Assembly: GCF_023703465.1 (NCBI RefSeq)
Contig: NZ_JAMQGP010000009.1
Location: forward strand, 62,001-126,000
Reading direction: 5' to 3'
Source: Echinimonas agarilytica
Lineage (GTDB): Bacteria > Pseudomonadota > Gammaproteobacteria > Enterobacterales > Neiellaceae
Length of the DNA stretch: 64,000 nucleotides
The notes beneath the pieces are model-generated. The model did not search any database and had not been told where the DNA came from. It saw only the letters and a program-made list of their open reading frames with translations. Within the stretch, counting starts at the first letter, position 1, and each line of letters opens with the position of its first letter. The position numbers were made by a program, and so were the translations under genes. Below are positions 19,501 through 27,604 of the stretch, piece after piece.

Positions 19501-20013
19501 TTGCAAACTTACGATTTCTTACCCGGTTGGATGTCAGGTTTAGGCTTGCAAGCTAACTACACGTATCAAGATAGTGAGTATGACCAAGAAGTATCTTCAG
19601 TCGATGACAGCGTGAAGCTGCCAGCACTTGAAGTTGCTTACACGCCAGAGCACAGCTACAACGTTTCTGCTTTCTGGGAACAAAACGGTCACCAATTACG
19701 TCTGTCGTATCAAGGTACCTCTGACCAACTTGCACAACGTTCGTACAAGCTCGGTTCTCTCTGGGAAGAAGGTCGTGACCAACTCGACTTCTCAGGCACT
19801 TACAAATACAACGACTATGTGTCGTTCACAGTACAAGCAACGAACTTGCTTGATGAGAATTTCCGCCAGTATTACACAAGCCGTTTCACCGACTTAGGTG
19901 GCGAAGTGTTAGACGAAGGAAGTGCATTGTCTGGTAATGCGACCGATTCTCGTACGCACCAAGAGTACGCCGTTGGCCGTAACTACCGTGCAAGCGTTCG
20001 CGTTAACTTCTAA
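16510..20013 (+). CDS. TonB-dependent receptor, large TIGR01782-like type (copy 2)
   Basis: This outer-membrane receptor is 1,167 aa from the ATG at 16510, which has GGGGGAG 5 nt upstream. An in-frame TTG at 16489 lies before the Shine-Dalgarno and is rejected. The architecture equals copy 1: signal peptide ending near ISAQE, EVITVTGLRGS at the TonB box, plug through NKPLDLGYEI, and a barrel ending ASVRVNF. By eye roughly two thirds or more of residues match copy 1, with the plug most conserved. Differences cluster in presumed extracellular loops, so the ligands may be related but distinct. A UUCG-capped terminator follows. Tandem duplication is the simplest origin. Confidence 0.93.
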   Translation: MPNQTKRFRLNPVYIAILAAVPLSISAQEAEPAKKAEANSDVEVITVTGLRGSLKKTINDKRFGQNIADSINAEDIGKTTDQNIADALGRVTGVSVQQSEGEGAKISVRGANSNQNNISMNGVQLSSTDFNQGVDLSQYSSDILSKIEVVKTPSADHEEGSLGANINLLTNKPLDLGYEIRNLTVEGRYNDLSEDENYKVSGTISKKFAEETFGVVLTAYTETNSYRRDQFVTDNWNASQSREAMSTDGELLNDVWALTPQETRYETFLNDRDRMGANLGLQWLPTDSTEMNLNLTWSKQEVDSSMHGIRTRTVPSHPNHVEGVDPGLGQGPATETDPERDWHTIDTNTNTYVKNLNRYGDGSFLQSENAYDNENLIVAYDIEQQFGDNLTMNAGIGYSKSERTPDNSVYIVLESYQTFSNWQMVHTPSGEVEPVGYDCTSSKNCKLVGGDGFIDYGANTDPNDPLAKDDNRSTTKFNPHEIEAQHLSYMSRTLTAVEDTNKSVNVDFDYAVEFGPITMIEFGAKYSNREKYVDDQTGQFTTVGEGVVLYDPETGEVRNLPFGIQSIDASLFRNDDEDFPADDFMKKLDYERDNFTTGLPTFSAFAAMDAALGGTEAEFSPSDTNTRRSELDNIATYLKASFELLDGSLTGDIGVRYVKTDVESFGANGVKFAFDGSNNGRLFDPFHIAAVGDATAGNPNCAAVPFQGTDYNQAVRWARTDGNGYETKGTADYRDDTPIPAADGVCYDWYADPTQQASLSDWWLWRHSDISTEKNYVYGDRQISEDGTMLLATEDRQDRSQKTSAEHDYDMWLPSLNLNYIIDDTKIARFAASKTMSRPEIDALRPGFTVVETQWGFDNRNNTMQFFNTKLDPLESNNLDLSLEWYFDDSAMVAAGFFYKDMSNFQESQTIITYMDDLRNEMLADSPQYNNDDLVLLPGDDPQTNLQGCMPKRIQNATELNEDWVQNGQLDEMCAKFKTTSLVNGKGASIAGVELSYLQTYDFLPGWMSGLGLQANYTYQDSEYDQEVSSVDDSVKLPALEVAYTPEHSYNVSAFWEQNGHQLRLSYQGTSDQLAQRSYKLGSLWEEGRDQLDFSGTYKYNDYVSFTVQATNLLDENFRQYYTSRFTDLGGEVLDEGSALSGNATDSRTHQEYAVGRNYRASVRVNF

Positions 20014-20040
20014 TTCTTAATACCAATTAGAAAGACTATT

Positions 20041-20071
20041 AAGCTGCAACCTTCGGGTTGCAGCTTTTTTT
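20041..20071 (+). terminator. Intrinsic terminator with UUCG tetraloop after receptor 2
   Basis: Stem AAGCTGCAAC / GTTGCAGCTT closed by cUUCGg and followed by a T-run, 28 nt after the stop. Confidence 0.95.
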
Positions 20072-20100
20072 GTGCGTGAAATTTGTGATGTGGGAGCCTA

Positions 20101-20322
20101 TTGTTAACAATTATGGCCCTGTGGGTCTCAGTGTCGGGCTTTGAATCAAAATTAATAGCGAACATTAGTGGTGCCCCAAACAGCTTTGAGCAGGCCCTCG
20201 CAGCCACTGATAGAATGAATTACTTACTATCAGAGCAAGACACAACAAAGTCGGTTTTGTTGGGCGAGGCTGCAAGGTTCAAAGTGAGCACCTTGAACTT
20301 TCCGGTGCTGGGGTACAAATGA
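20101..20322 (+). CDS. Small ORF of unknown function
   Basis: A 73-codon frame starts with TTG at 20101, 4 nt after GGGAG; an alternative ATG lies at 20113 without a Shine-Dalgarno. The product is not recognised. It contains no membrane segment or cysteine and has a polar helical look (SFEQALAATDRMNYLLSEQD). The start overlaps the palindrome ATTGTTAACAAT at 20100-20111. The stop overlaps the start of the next small ORF (ATGA). It may be a genuine small gene or the debris of a larger one. Confidence 0.3.
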   Translation: MLTIMALWVSVSGFESKLIANISGAPNSFEQALAATDRMNYLLSEQDTTKSVLLGEAARFKVSTLNFPVLGYK

Positions 20323-20501
20323 AAGTTGTTAACGACGAGACTGGGGCTGCAGTCGGTTTAGTCGTGAATGTGAGTACCGATCAAGCTCGAGGCCTTTACC
20401 TTTGGCACAACGGAAAAATCCGCCCACGCTCTAAATCGTTTGAGTTGCCTGATAGAGGGACGATCGCTAGAAGGCACTTAATCAGCCGTCTGTACTCATG
20501 A
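20319..20501 (+). CDS. Small ORF of unknown function, overlapping the previous one
   Basis: A 60-aa frame begins with ATG at 20319 inside an ATGA overlap with the preceding small ORF, with GGGG a few bases upstream. The protein is basic at its C-terminal half (KIRPRSKSFELPDRG) and I do not recognise it. It ends 42 nt before the tRNA array on the opposite strand. Translational coupling would support a real pair, but both frames are short and could be relics. Confidence 0.3.
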   Translation: MKVVNDETGAAVGLVVNVSTDQARGLYLWHNGKIRPRSKSFELPDRGTIARRHLISRLYS

Positions 20502-20542
20502 AGCGATGGCCCAAAGGGGACTGTTTGATGAGTTAATCGGAT

Positions 20543-20619
<77 letters not shown>

Positions 20620-20682
20620 TCCGATTGTGCCTAAGAAGTTTAATGCATCGAAACAGGCACTTGTTTGATGAGTTAATCGGAT

Positions 20683-20759
<77 letters not shown>

Positions 20760-20821
20760 TCCGATTGTGCTTAAGGAGTAAATACATCGAAACAAGCACA
20801 TGTTTGATGAGTTAATCGGAT

Positions 20822-20898
<77 letters not shown>

Positions 20899-20960
20899 TC
20901 CGATTGTTGTTGTCTACCGAGTCCTCTATTGCAGAGGAGGTTACCTACTAAGAAGTAAAT

Positions 20961-21037
<77 letters not shown>

Positions 21038-21052
21038 ACAACGGAGGCGCAT

Positions 21053-21080
21053 ATTATAGAGGAGCCCTGAACATAGCAAG
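21053..21080 (-). promoter_or_regulatory. Promoter of the tRNA-fMet array
   Basis: On the minus strand TATAAT (21053-21058) is preceded by TTGCTA (21074-21079) with 15 nt between, or CTTGCT with 16. A GC-rich discriminator (GCGCC) follows the -10, as expected of stringently controlled stable-RNA promoters. Confidence 0.65.
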
Positions 21081-21153
21081 GTGTTTTTCAAATTTATTAC
21101 AGAGCGTTAGTCGGCTATAATCGCGGCACACCAAAATCAACTGGCCCGAAAAC

Positions 21154-23268
21154 GTGCATAATTTATTTGCTACTTGCAACCTAGGTCTCGAGTATCCACT
21201 CGAATTAGAACTCATTCAACATGGCGCATCGAATGTGGTGAGTCATCAGGGCGGCGTCGCCTTTCAAGCAGAGTTACCTGCGCTCTATCGCATTTTGTTA
21301 TGGAGCCGTGTTGCGTCACGCGTGTTATTAGTCGTTGCAGAAGGCAAAGCACAAACTGGCGAAGACATCGCTCAGTTGGCCTATGAACAAGATTGGACCA
21401 TGCTGATCCGACCCACACGGCCGTTTACAATTGAATTTGTCGGAAGTAACCGCGATATTCGTAACACAGGTTATGGCGCTCAATGCGTGAAGGACGGCAT
21501 TAGTAAGTTATTTGCTGATGAAGGTTTTGCTCGGCCTCATATCGACAACCGTGATCCAGAGGCGATCATTCGCGCGCGAATCGGCGGCAGCAAACTGACG
21601 CTTATGCTCGATTTAACCGGCCGAAGCTTGCATCTACGAGGCTACCGCACAGAAGCGGGAGCAGCCCCCTTAAGAGAGCCTCTAGCGGCAGCCATGATTA
21701 TTCGCAGCGGTTGGTTGGAAGATACCTCGGTTCCGTTACTTGACCCTATGTGTGGCTCTGGAACCTTGTTAATCGAAGCCGCTTCGATGGCTGCAGGCAT
21801 TGCCCCCGGCATTGAAAACCCAGAGTTTTCGGTGCATCGGTTACCCATGCACAGTGAACAAATTTGGCAAGAAGCTTTGTCAGAAGCCACAGTGAAGAGT
21901 CGCCGAGGGCTTAATCAAGTCGACATTGAGGTGTCGGGCCAAGATCAAAACCCAGAAGTAATTATTCAAGCGCGTGCCAACGCGCGTCGTGCGGGTGTCG
22001 AAAATTTAATTAATTTCAAACAATTGTCACTTGCAGACAACCCGTTAACCGATGGTGAACTGGGTTTTATCGTGTGTAATCCGCCTTACGGTGAACGATT
22101 AGGCGATGAAGCAGAGATTGTCGCACTGTACTTTCAATTGGGTGAGAAACTGCGCCAAAACTTTAATGGACACGCGTTACTGGTAACATCTGCTGACGAC
22201 TATGTTCCGGCATTAAAATTACGCAGTGACAAAACATGGCAAGTCATGAACGGTAAATTGCCGTGTCAGTTGATGCAATTTAGCGTGAAGCCAAGCAATC
22301 GCGAGCCATCGTTTAGTGTGACGCCAAATGGGAGCGAATTCGCGAACCGATTGAAGAAGAACTTACAGCGCATCGATAAATGGGCAAAAAAAGTCCCTAC
22401 AGATGCATATCGCGTGTATGACGCTGACTTGCCAGAATATAACGTAGCAATCGATAAATACTTGGATAAGTTGGTGATTCAAGAATACGCTCCGCCAAAA
22501 TCAATCGATGCCGAAAAGGCAGCTCGACGCTTGCTTGATGTGATTTTAATTGCACCTGAACTAACCGGAATCAACACTGCAAACGTGTTTATTAAACGCC
22601 GAAAGAGTCAATCGGGTAGCAATCAATATGAAAAAGTATCCACTCGAAATGCATGGCAAGTGGTTCACGAATACGGTTTAGCGTTTAAAGTGAACTTATC
22701 CGATTATCTTGATACTGGTTTGTTCCTCGACCATCGAGTGACTCGGCATGAATTTGCAAAACTGGCTAGCGGTAAACGATTCTTAAATTTATTTTGCTAT
22801 ACCGGATCTGCTACAGTGCATGCGGTCAATGCGGGAGCAACGCACTCGGTGAGTGTGGACATGTCAAAGACTTATTTAGAGTGGGCTCGAGAGAACTTGG
22901 TCATTAATCGACTCATTTCTCCGAAGCACACATTTGAACACGCCGATGTACTTAAATATCTGAAACATACACATGATAAGTTTGATGTAGTGTTTTGCGA
23001 TCCACCTACGTTTAGTAATTCTAAGCGCATGAAAGATACCTTAGATATTCAGCGTGATCATATCGACCTATTAACGCTGGTTGATGGTGTGTTGGAGCCT
23101 GGCGGGGTGGTCATGTTTTCCAATAACAATCGCCGCTTTAAACTCGACTCTACTGCGATTGAAGCGATGGGCTACACCATTAAAGACTGGAATCGTTTCA
23201 CATTACCGGAAGATTTTAAACGGAATCCAAACATTCATCATTGTTGGCTACTCGAGAAAAACGCATAG
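21154..23268 (+). CDS. rlmL: Bifunctional 23S rRNA methyltransferase RlmKL
   Basis: At 704 aa this is the fused enzyme that makes m2G2445 (N-terminal RlmL part) and m7G2069 (C-terminal RlmK part) in 23S rRNA. A THUMP-like region (about 45-160) is followed by the first methyltransferase domain with LLDPMCGSGTLLIEAA and NPPYGERL (about residue 309). The second domain carries YTGSATVHA, VDMSKTYLEWA and DPPTFSNSKRM (about residue 616). The start is GTG at 21154 (MHNLFATCNLGLE), which aligns with the E. coli N-terminus MNSLFASTARGLE. The next gene starts inside the stop codon region (TAGTG), so coupling is likely. Confidence 0.96.
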   Translation: MHNLFATCNLGLEYPLELELIQHGASNVVSHQGGVAFQAELPALYRILLWSRVASRVLLVVAEGKAQTGEDIAQLAYEQDWTMLIRPTRPFTIEFVGSNRDIRNTGYGAQCVKDGISKLFADEGFARPHIDNRDPEAIIRARIGGSKLTLMLDLTGRSLHLRGYRTEAGAAPLREPLAAAMIIRSGWLEDTSVPLLDPMCGSGTLLIEAASMAAGIAPGIENPEFSVHRLPMHSEQIWQEALSEATVKSRRGLNQVDIEVSGQDQNPEVIIQARANARRAGVENLINFKQLSLADNPLTDGELGFIVCNPPYGERLGDEAEIVALYFQLGEKLRQNFNGHALLVTSADDYVPALKLRSDKTWQVMNGKLPCQLMQFSVKPSNREPSFSVTPNGSEFANRLKKNLQRIDKWAKKVPTDAYRVYDADLPEYNVAIDKYLDKLVIQEYAPPKSIDAEKAARRLLDVILIAPELTGINTANVFIKRRKSQSGSNQYEKVSTRNAWQVVHEYGLAFKVNLSDYLDTGLFLDHRVTRHEFAKLASGKRFLNLFCYTGSATVHAVNAGATHSVSVDMSKTYLEWARENLVINRLISPKHTFEHADVLKYLKHTHDKFDVVFCDPPTFSNSKRMKDTLDIQRDHIDLLTLVDGVLEPGGVVMFSNNNRRFKLDSTAIEAMGYTIKDWNRFTLPEDFKRNPNIHHCWLLEKNA

Positions 23269-23510
23269 TGTTTCGCCTACTGGAAAGCGATGGCTGTCAC
23301 TTGTGTGAGCAAGCCAAACAATTGCTGCAGCAAACCCATGTTGTCACGTACGGTTGTGAGCTCGTAGATATCGCTGAAAGCGACGCTTTAATTGAAGCGT
23401 TCGGTGAGCGAATTCCAGTGTTAGAACATATCAATAGTGGCCAGCAATTGGGTTGGCCTTTTAATTTTGAGCAGCTCAATACGTGGCTGCAAGACGTAAT
23501 GAATTTATGA
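23268..23510 (+). CDS. Glutaredoxin-like small protein (DUF836-type)
   Basis: From GTG at 23268, sharing the G of the rlmL stop, the product is 80 aa. It has a thioredoxin fold signature: a short beta strand, then SDGCHLCEQAK with a CxxC redox pair, and a cis-Pro region IPVL typical of glutaredoxin-like DUF836 proteins. Upstream TTG codons lie inside rlmL and are not needed. The end overlaps uup by 4 nt (ATGA). Its place between rlmL and uup is common in marine gammaproteobacteria. The partner or substrate is unknown. Confidence 0.82.
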   Translation: MFRLLESDGCHLCEQAKQLLQQTHVVTYGCELVDIAESDALIEAFGERIPVLEHINSGQQLGWPFNFEQLNTWLQDVMNL

Positions 23511-25408
23511 CCATATTGAGTTTGAACAATGCCTCGCTGGCATTTGGCCACACGCCACTTTTAGACCGCGCAGATCTGCAAATCGCAGAGCGCGAACGTT
23601 TGTGTATTGTCGGCCGTAACGGTACCGGTAAAAGTACTTTGATGAAGGTGATTAAAGGCGACATCCTACTTGATGATGGTGCCATTAAATTTATTGGTAC
23701 ACCCAAAATTGCGTATTTACCTCAAGACCCTCCAACCAAAACCAAGCAAGACGTACTCAGCTACGTCCTTGCCGGAGAGCCTAAGTGGCAAGCGCAATTG
23801 TCAGAATACGATGCCATTATCGATAAAATCTCAGATGATCCAGCAGCAATGCGGCGCTTCGAAACGCTTCAATCTGAAATGGAAGTGTCCGGTGCGTGGC
23901 AAGGGGAAATGCAAGCAAAACAAGCCATTCAAAAGCTCGACCTAGAGCCGGATATGCAGCTATCATCGTTGTCTGGTGGTTGGTTACGTCGAGCCGCGTT
24001 AGCGCAAGCACTAGTGACTCAACCTAACATTTTGTTGCTTGATGAACCGACTAACCACTTGGATATTGATGCCATCAAATGGCTTGAGCAATTCCTCGTT
24101 AGTCTGAATATTACACTGATTTTTATCAGCCACGATCGTCAATTTATTCGTTCGATGGCGACACGAATTATCGATTTAGATCGGGGCCAGTTGGTGTCTT
24201 TTCCCGGTAATTACGATGCGTATGTTGAAGGCAAGGCAAAGCTCATTGAAGAAGAAGAACGTAACAATGCTTTGTTCGACAAAAAGCTAGCCGAAGAAGA
24301 AGTCTGGATTCGACAGGGTATCAAAGCGCGCCGCACACGCAATGAGGGGCGAGTCAGAGCGCTTGAAGAACTTCGTAAGCAACGCAAGGCACGGTTAAAT
24401 AAGCAGGGCACCGCACGTGGCAAAATTGCGGTCGCTGAAGCGTCAAGCAAGATTGTGTTCGAACTTCAAAATATTGTAGTCAAGCAGGGCGAACAGTTAC
24501 TCATTGACCGTTTTGAAAGCCTTATACAAAAGGGCGACCGCTTAGCGCTGGTGGGGCCAAATGGTTGTGGTAAATCTACGTTAATTAAAACCATGTTGGG
24601 TGATCATCAAGATGTTGATGGTGTAGTTAAAAGAGCTCAAAACTTGGAAGTCGCGTACTTTGATCAGCACCGTGCCCAGTTACCACCAGAGGCTACAGTG
24701 GCCGATTTTGTGGGTGACGGTAAGCAGCAGCTTGAGGTGAACGGAAAGCCGCGTCATGTTCTGGGCTATTTACAAGACTTTTTGTTTAGTCCTGCCCGGG
24801 CACGTTCGCCAATATCAGCTTTGTCGGGTGGCGAAAAGAATCGACTATTACTTGCCAAGCTGTTCTTGAAACCGAGTAACTTGTTAGTACTCGATGAACC
24901 GACCAACGATCTGGACATTGAAACGCTCGACTTACTCGAGGAATTAGTTTGTAACTATGCAGGAACGATTCTATTGGTAAGTCATGATCGTGAGTTTGTG
25001 AATCGTGTTGCAACCTCTTGCTGGTTGTTCGAAGGCGAGGGCGTACTCACAGAAATCTACGGCGGATTTAACGAAATTAATCAATATTTGGAACAAAAAG
25101 TTAAAAAGCGGGTCGAAACGCCAGTGACGGTAGAGAGCAAAAGCGCTAAACCCGTCAATAAAAAACAAAATAACAAGCTTTCATTCAAGTTAAAGCTTGA
25201 ACTAGAAGAGTTGCCAGATAGAATCCTAAAGCTTGAAACAGATTTAGAAAACTTGCAGCAGCAAGTGAACTCAGCTGAGTTCTTTACGCTACCCCAAGAG
25301 CAAACTGCGCCGATTTTAGAACAACTGACCAAAGCCCAAGCAGAGCTTGATGTTGTTTACGCACGTTGGGATGAACTTGAAGAATTGAGCAACACGAACA
25401 AGGACTAA
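23507..25408 (+). CDS. uup: ABC-F ATPase Uup
   Basis: This 633-aa soluble ABC-F protein (E. coli Uup 635 aa) has two nucleotide-binding domains. The first has GRNGTGKST (about residue 35), the signature LSGGWLRRAALA and LLLDEPTNHLDID. The second has GPNGCGKST (about 349), LSGGEKNRLLLAKL and LVLDEPTNDLDIE. A C-terminal charged coiled coil (about 560-630) is the DNA/ribosome-binding extension of Uup. The ATG at 23507 overlaps the preceding stop; the GTG at 23483 would add residues unlike the family. ABC-F proteins act at the ribosome, and Uup loss raises excision of tandem repeats and transposons in E. coli. Confidence 0.95.
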   Translation: MTILSLNNASLAFGHTPLLDRADLQIAERERLCIVGRNGTGKSTLMKVIKGDILLDDGAIKFIGTPKIAYLPQDPPTKTKQDVLSYVLAGEPKWQAQLSEYDAIIDKISDDPAAMRRFETLQSEMEVSGAWQGEMQAKQAIQKLDLEPDMQLSSLSGGWLRRAALAQALVTQPNILLLDEPTNHLDIDAIKWLEQFLVSLNITLIFISHDRQFIRSMATRIIDLDRGQLVSFPGNYDAYVEGKAKLIEEEERNNALFDKKLAEEEVWIRQGIKARRTRNEGRVRALEELRKQRKARLNKQGTARGKIAVAEASSKIVFELQNIVVKQGEQLLIDRFESLIQKGDRLALVGPNGCGKSTLIKTMLGDHQDVDGVVKRAQNLEVAYFDQHRAQLPPEATVADFVGDGKQQLEVNGKPRHVLGYLQDFLFSPARARSPISALSGGEKNRLLLAKLFLKPSNLLVLDEPTNDLDIETLDLLEELVCNYAGTILLVSHDREFVNRVATSCWLFEGEGVLTEIYGGFNEINQYLEQKVKKRVETPVTVESKSAKPVNKKQNNKLSFKLKLELEELPDRILKLETDLENLQQQVNSAEFFTLPQEQTAPILEQLTKAQAELDVVYARWDELEELSNTNKD

Positions 25409-25409
25409 C

Positions 25410-27182
25410 ATGAAGCAGTTGTCTATGACACTAAAGCCATTGAGCATTGCAGTATTGTCAGCTTGTTGCCTCAGCGCACAAGCAGCACCTTTATATGAAT
25501 TGACAGAACTTGGTGTTACGGACGATGCAGAAGTGCATAATTACGCCACAGGTGGTACGAGCCCTCAGGCAGACTCAGGTCTGGTCGTGGGGATGGGAAG
25601 CATCGTGGGTCAAATTATCTTTGATGAAGATGATATTGATCCCGATGATGATGACAACGAAGACGATGACATCATTACCGACCCGGGTGACGACGATGAT
25701 GACGACGACAATGAAGCCGAAGAAGGCATCACTGATGAGGACTTGCGTGAATTTACACAATATCGTGGTACTTATTATGCGCTCTACCATGACTCTTTAC
25801 TCAGTACCAACCCTGCGTGGACACGTATTCGCGTATGGGACAATGAAGTCCTTGATGATGGTGAGTATCGTGGCACAGCAAATGACTATGTGTACGGAAC
25901 TAACGACTCGTTCGTCATTACCGGAACAGGCAGCGCGCCTTATTATGTATTGCGCTGGACTGATGATGATGACAACGAGTTTGGCGTTATTCAACGTGAC
26001 TTTGACTCACGCGCGTTCGCTTACCGGGTTGGCGATGATGAAGAGACTGGGCGTGTTGCTTTAATGCCTGGTGAAAGCACATATGGCGGTTTTAGCGAAG
26101 CTTATGCAATTAGTAATCAGGTTCTAGATGGCCCTGCGCAAGGTGATATGGTTGTGGTGGGATCAAGTTCCGTTTCGCTAACCGAAGCATCAGAGCAGAG
26201 CGTATTAGAATGCTTAGAATCTGAACTCGAAGTTCCAGAAGAATATTGCCATACATTCTCAGCCTATAACGTTGAAGCATACCTGTGGCAAGTCGATTCG
26301 AACTTAACAGAAGTAGACTCACTCGCTTTAGGCCTCATGTTTGAGCCCTCGGATACATTTGTAACGAACGCAAGTATTTATTCACGTGCATTTGCGGTGA
26401 ATGATAATGGTTACGTGGTGGGTGAATCGGTGTCTTACCGAGATCTCGAAGAAAAAGATGAAGTAAACCTCAATTACTACGCTGCAATTTATCGTCATTT
26501 CGTCAACGGTTTTGATCCAGACGGTGAAGATGTCATTTTAGATATCACCGATCGCGATGAGTACTTCCGGTCCATCGCTATCGACATTAATAACAATAAC
26601 TACGCGGTTGGTATGGGATACCGAAATATCAACGGCGTCACACGAACGAAAGTATTCTATGCGAAAGTAGACGAAGATATCCCAACAACCACTGAGATCC
26701 CAAGCTTCTTTAACAGTTCAGCAATGACTGTGAAAGATATCAACAATGACAATGTGATGGTGGGAGAATACGAATGGGAACCACGCCCAGGCGGTGTTCA
26801 ACGCCGAATGCACGCATATGCATATAAGATTGGTGACGACTCTTTTGTGGATTTAAATAATGCAATTGAGTGCGGTTCTGAATGGAATATTGTTGAAGCC
26901 AGCACTATTCGAGATGACGGTGTGATCTTGGCGACTGCGACGAAGAACATTCCAATTGTCGACAATGACGGCAACCCAATAGTTGATGAAGATGGTAATG
27001 AGGTGCTACGTGTGGTGGCTCGAGCCGTCGCACTGACATTCAACCCCGACGGTGAACTTCAAGATTGTGAAAATGCTGATGAAGCGTTTCCTGACCACGA
27101 TCGTCAAGGCGCTGGTTTTGGGCTTGTTTCCTTATTGTTACCAATGGGTTGGTGGATGCGTCGCCGATATAACCGGAAGTAA
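25410..27182 (+). CDS. DUF3466 family secreted protein with acidic insert
   Basis: This 590-aa protein starts 1 nt after uup, so it is cotranscribed. It has a signal peptide (cleavage near AQAAP). A run of Asp/Glu follows at about residues 70-108, encoded by GAT/GAC repeats. The long body has repeated segments of the type AFAVNDNGYVVGES, typical of DUF3466/HAF-like repeats. The end, AGFGLVSLLLPMGWWMRRR, is a hydrophobic segment plus Arg cluster, like C-terminal sorting tails (GlyGly-CTERM-like), though the Gly motif is weak. The function is unknown. The position between uup and rmf is conserved in related marine bacteria. Confidence 0.8.
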   Translation: MKQLSMTLKPLSIAVLSACCLSAQAAPLYELTELGVTDDAEVHNYATGGTSPQADSGLVVGMGSIVGQIIFDEDDIDPDDDDNEDDDIITDPGDDDDDDDNEAEEGITDEDLREFTQYRGTYYALYHDSLLSTNPAWTRIRVWDNEVLDDGEYRGTANDYVYGTNDSFVITGTGSAPYYVLRWTDDDDNEFGVIQRDFDSRAFAYRVGDDEETGRVALMPGESTYGGFSEAYAISNQVLDGPAQGDMVVVGSSSVSLTEASEQSVLECLESELEVPEEYCHTFSAYNVEAYLWQVDSNLTEVDSLALGLMFEPSDTFVTNASIYSRAFAVNDNGYVVGESVSYRDLEEKDEVNLNYYAAIYRHFVNGFDPDGEDVILDITDRDEYFRSIAIDINNNNYAVGMGYRNINGVTRTKVFYAKVDEDIPTTTEIPSFFNSSAMTVKDINNDNVMVGEYEWEPRPGGVQRRMHAYAYKIGDDSFVDLNNAIECGSEWNIVEASTIRDDGVILATATKNIPIVDNDGNPIVDEDGNEVLRVVARAVALTFNPDGELQDCENADEAFPDHDRQGAGFGLVSLLLPMGWWMRRRYNRK

Positions 27183-27239
27183 TAAAAAAACCTTCAAACT
27201 GCAGTAAAAAATCTTTAATAAAAAGTTCATCCTTTTTAG

Positions 27240-27273
27240 CCTGTTAGGAAAAGTCAATGACTATCCTAACAGG
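27240..27273. promoter_or_regulatory. Perfect stem-loop upstream of rmf
   Basis: Inverted repeat CCTGTTAGGA / TCCTAACAGG with a 14-nt loop and no U-tract. It may end the uup operon weakly or act in rmf control. It lies just upstream of the rmf promoter candidate. Confidence 0.45.
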
Positions 27274-27280
27274 TTACCAT

Positions 27281-27309
27281 TTGACCTTTGCTTCTGACTG
27301 TTCGATTCT
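27281..27309 (+). promoter_or_regulatory. Candidate rmf promoter
   Basis: TTGACC (27281-27286), 17-nt spacer, GATTCT (27304-27309). The -35 is good and the -10 moderate. It gives a leader of about 55 nt before rmf. Confidence 0.4.
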
Positions 27310-27370
27310 AGAGTTGACGAAGAGACCTCGGTTTCTCGTCGCTATTAGTTAACTGCAAGAGGAAGACTAT

Positions 27371-27544
27371 ATGAAGAGACAAAAGCGCGATCGCCTTCAA
27401 CGTGCGGAAGCACTGGGACACAAGGCCGGCTTATTAGGACGTTCACGAGATGATTGTCCATATCAAGGGCTCAATGCTAGGTCTAGTTGGTTCGGAGGTT
27501 GGCGATCGGCGATGAATGAAAGGGCTGAAGGACTCTTTCGCTGA
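27371..27544 (+). CDS. rmf: Ribosome modulation factor RMF
   Basis: This 57-aa basic protein starts MKRQKRDRLQRAEALG and contains GRSRDDCPYQ and NARSSWFGGWRSAM. It is nearly colinear with E. coli RMF (MKRQKRDRLERAHQRG, CPYQTLNQRSQWLGGWREAM). RMF binds the 30S subunit in stationary phase and drives dimerisation into inactive 100S ribosomes. AGAGGAAG precedes the ATG at 27371. The gene is convergent with fabA across a shared terminator, the same neighbourhood as in E. coli. Expression is probably growth-phase dependent, as known for the family. Confidence 0.95.
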   Translation: MKRQKRDRLQRAEALGHKAGLLGRSRDDCPYQGLNARSSWFGGWRSAMNERAEGLFR

Positions 27545-27574
27545 CATTAAGCAGTTTAATTGAAAAAGAATTAG

Positions 27575-27604
27575 AAACGCCCCCTTCAATGGGGGCGTTT
27601 TGCG
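27575..27604. terminator. Terminator between rmf and fabA
   Basis: Stem AAACGCCCCC / GGGGGCGTTT with a 6-nt loop, T-run on plus and A-rich (T-run) on minus. It is likely bidirectional. Confidence 0.9.

Noticed and set aside
25626-25720. Asp-rich GAT/GAC stretch as a simple-sequence repeat element
   Set aside because: It is part of an open coding frame with mixed GAT/GAC codons; it is described with the gene instead.
25510-26064. Long ORF in another frame inside the DUF3466 gene
   Set aside because: It is a shadow created by the GAT/GAC repeats; the product is Met/Thr-rich and has no features of a real protein.
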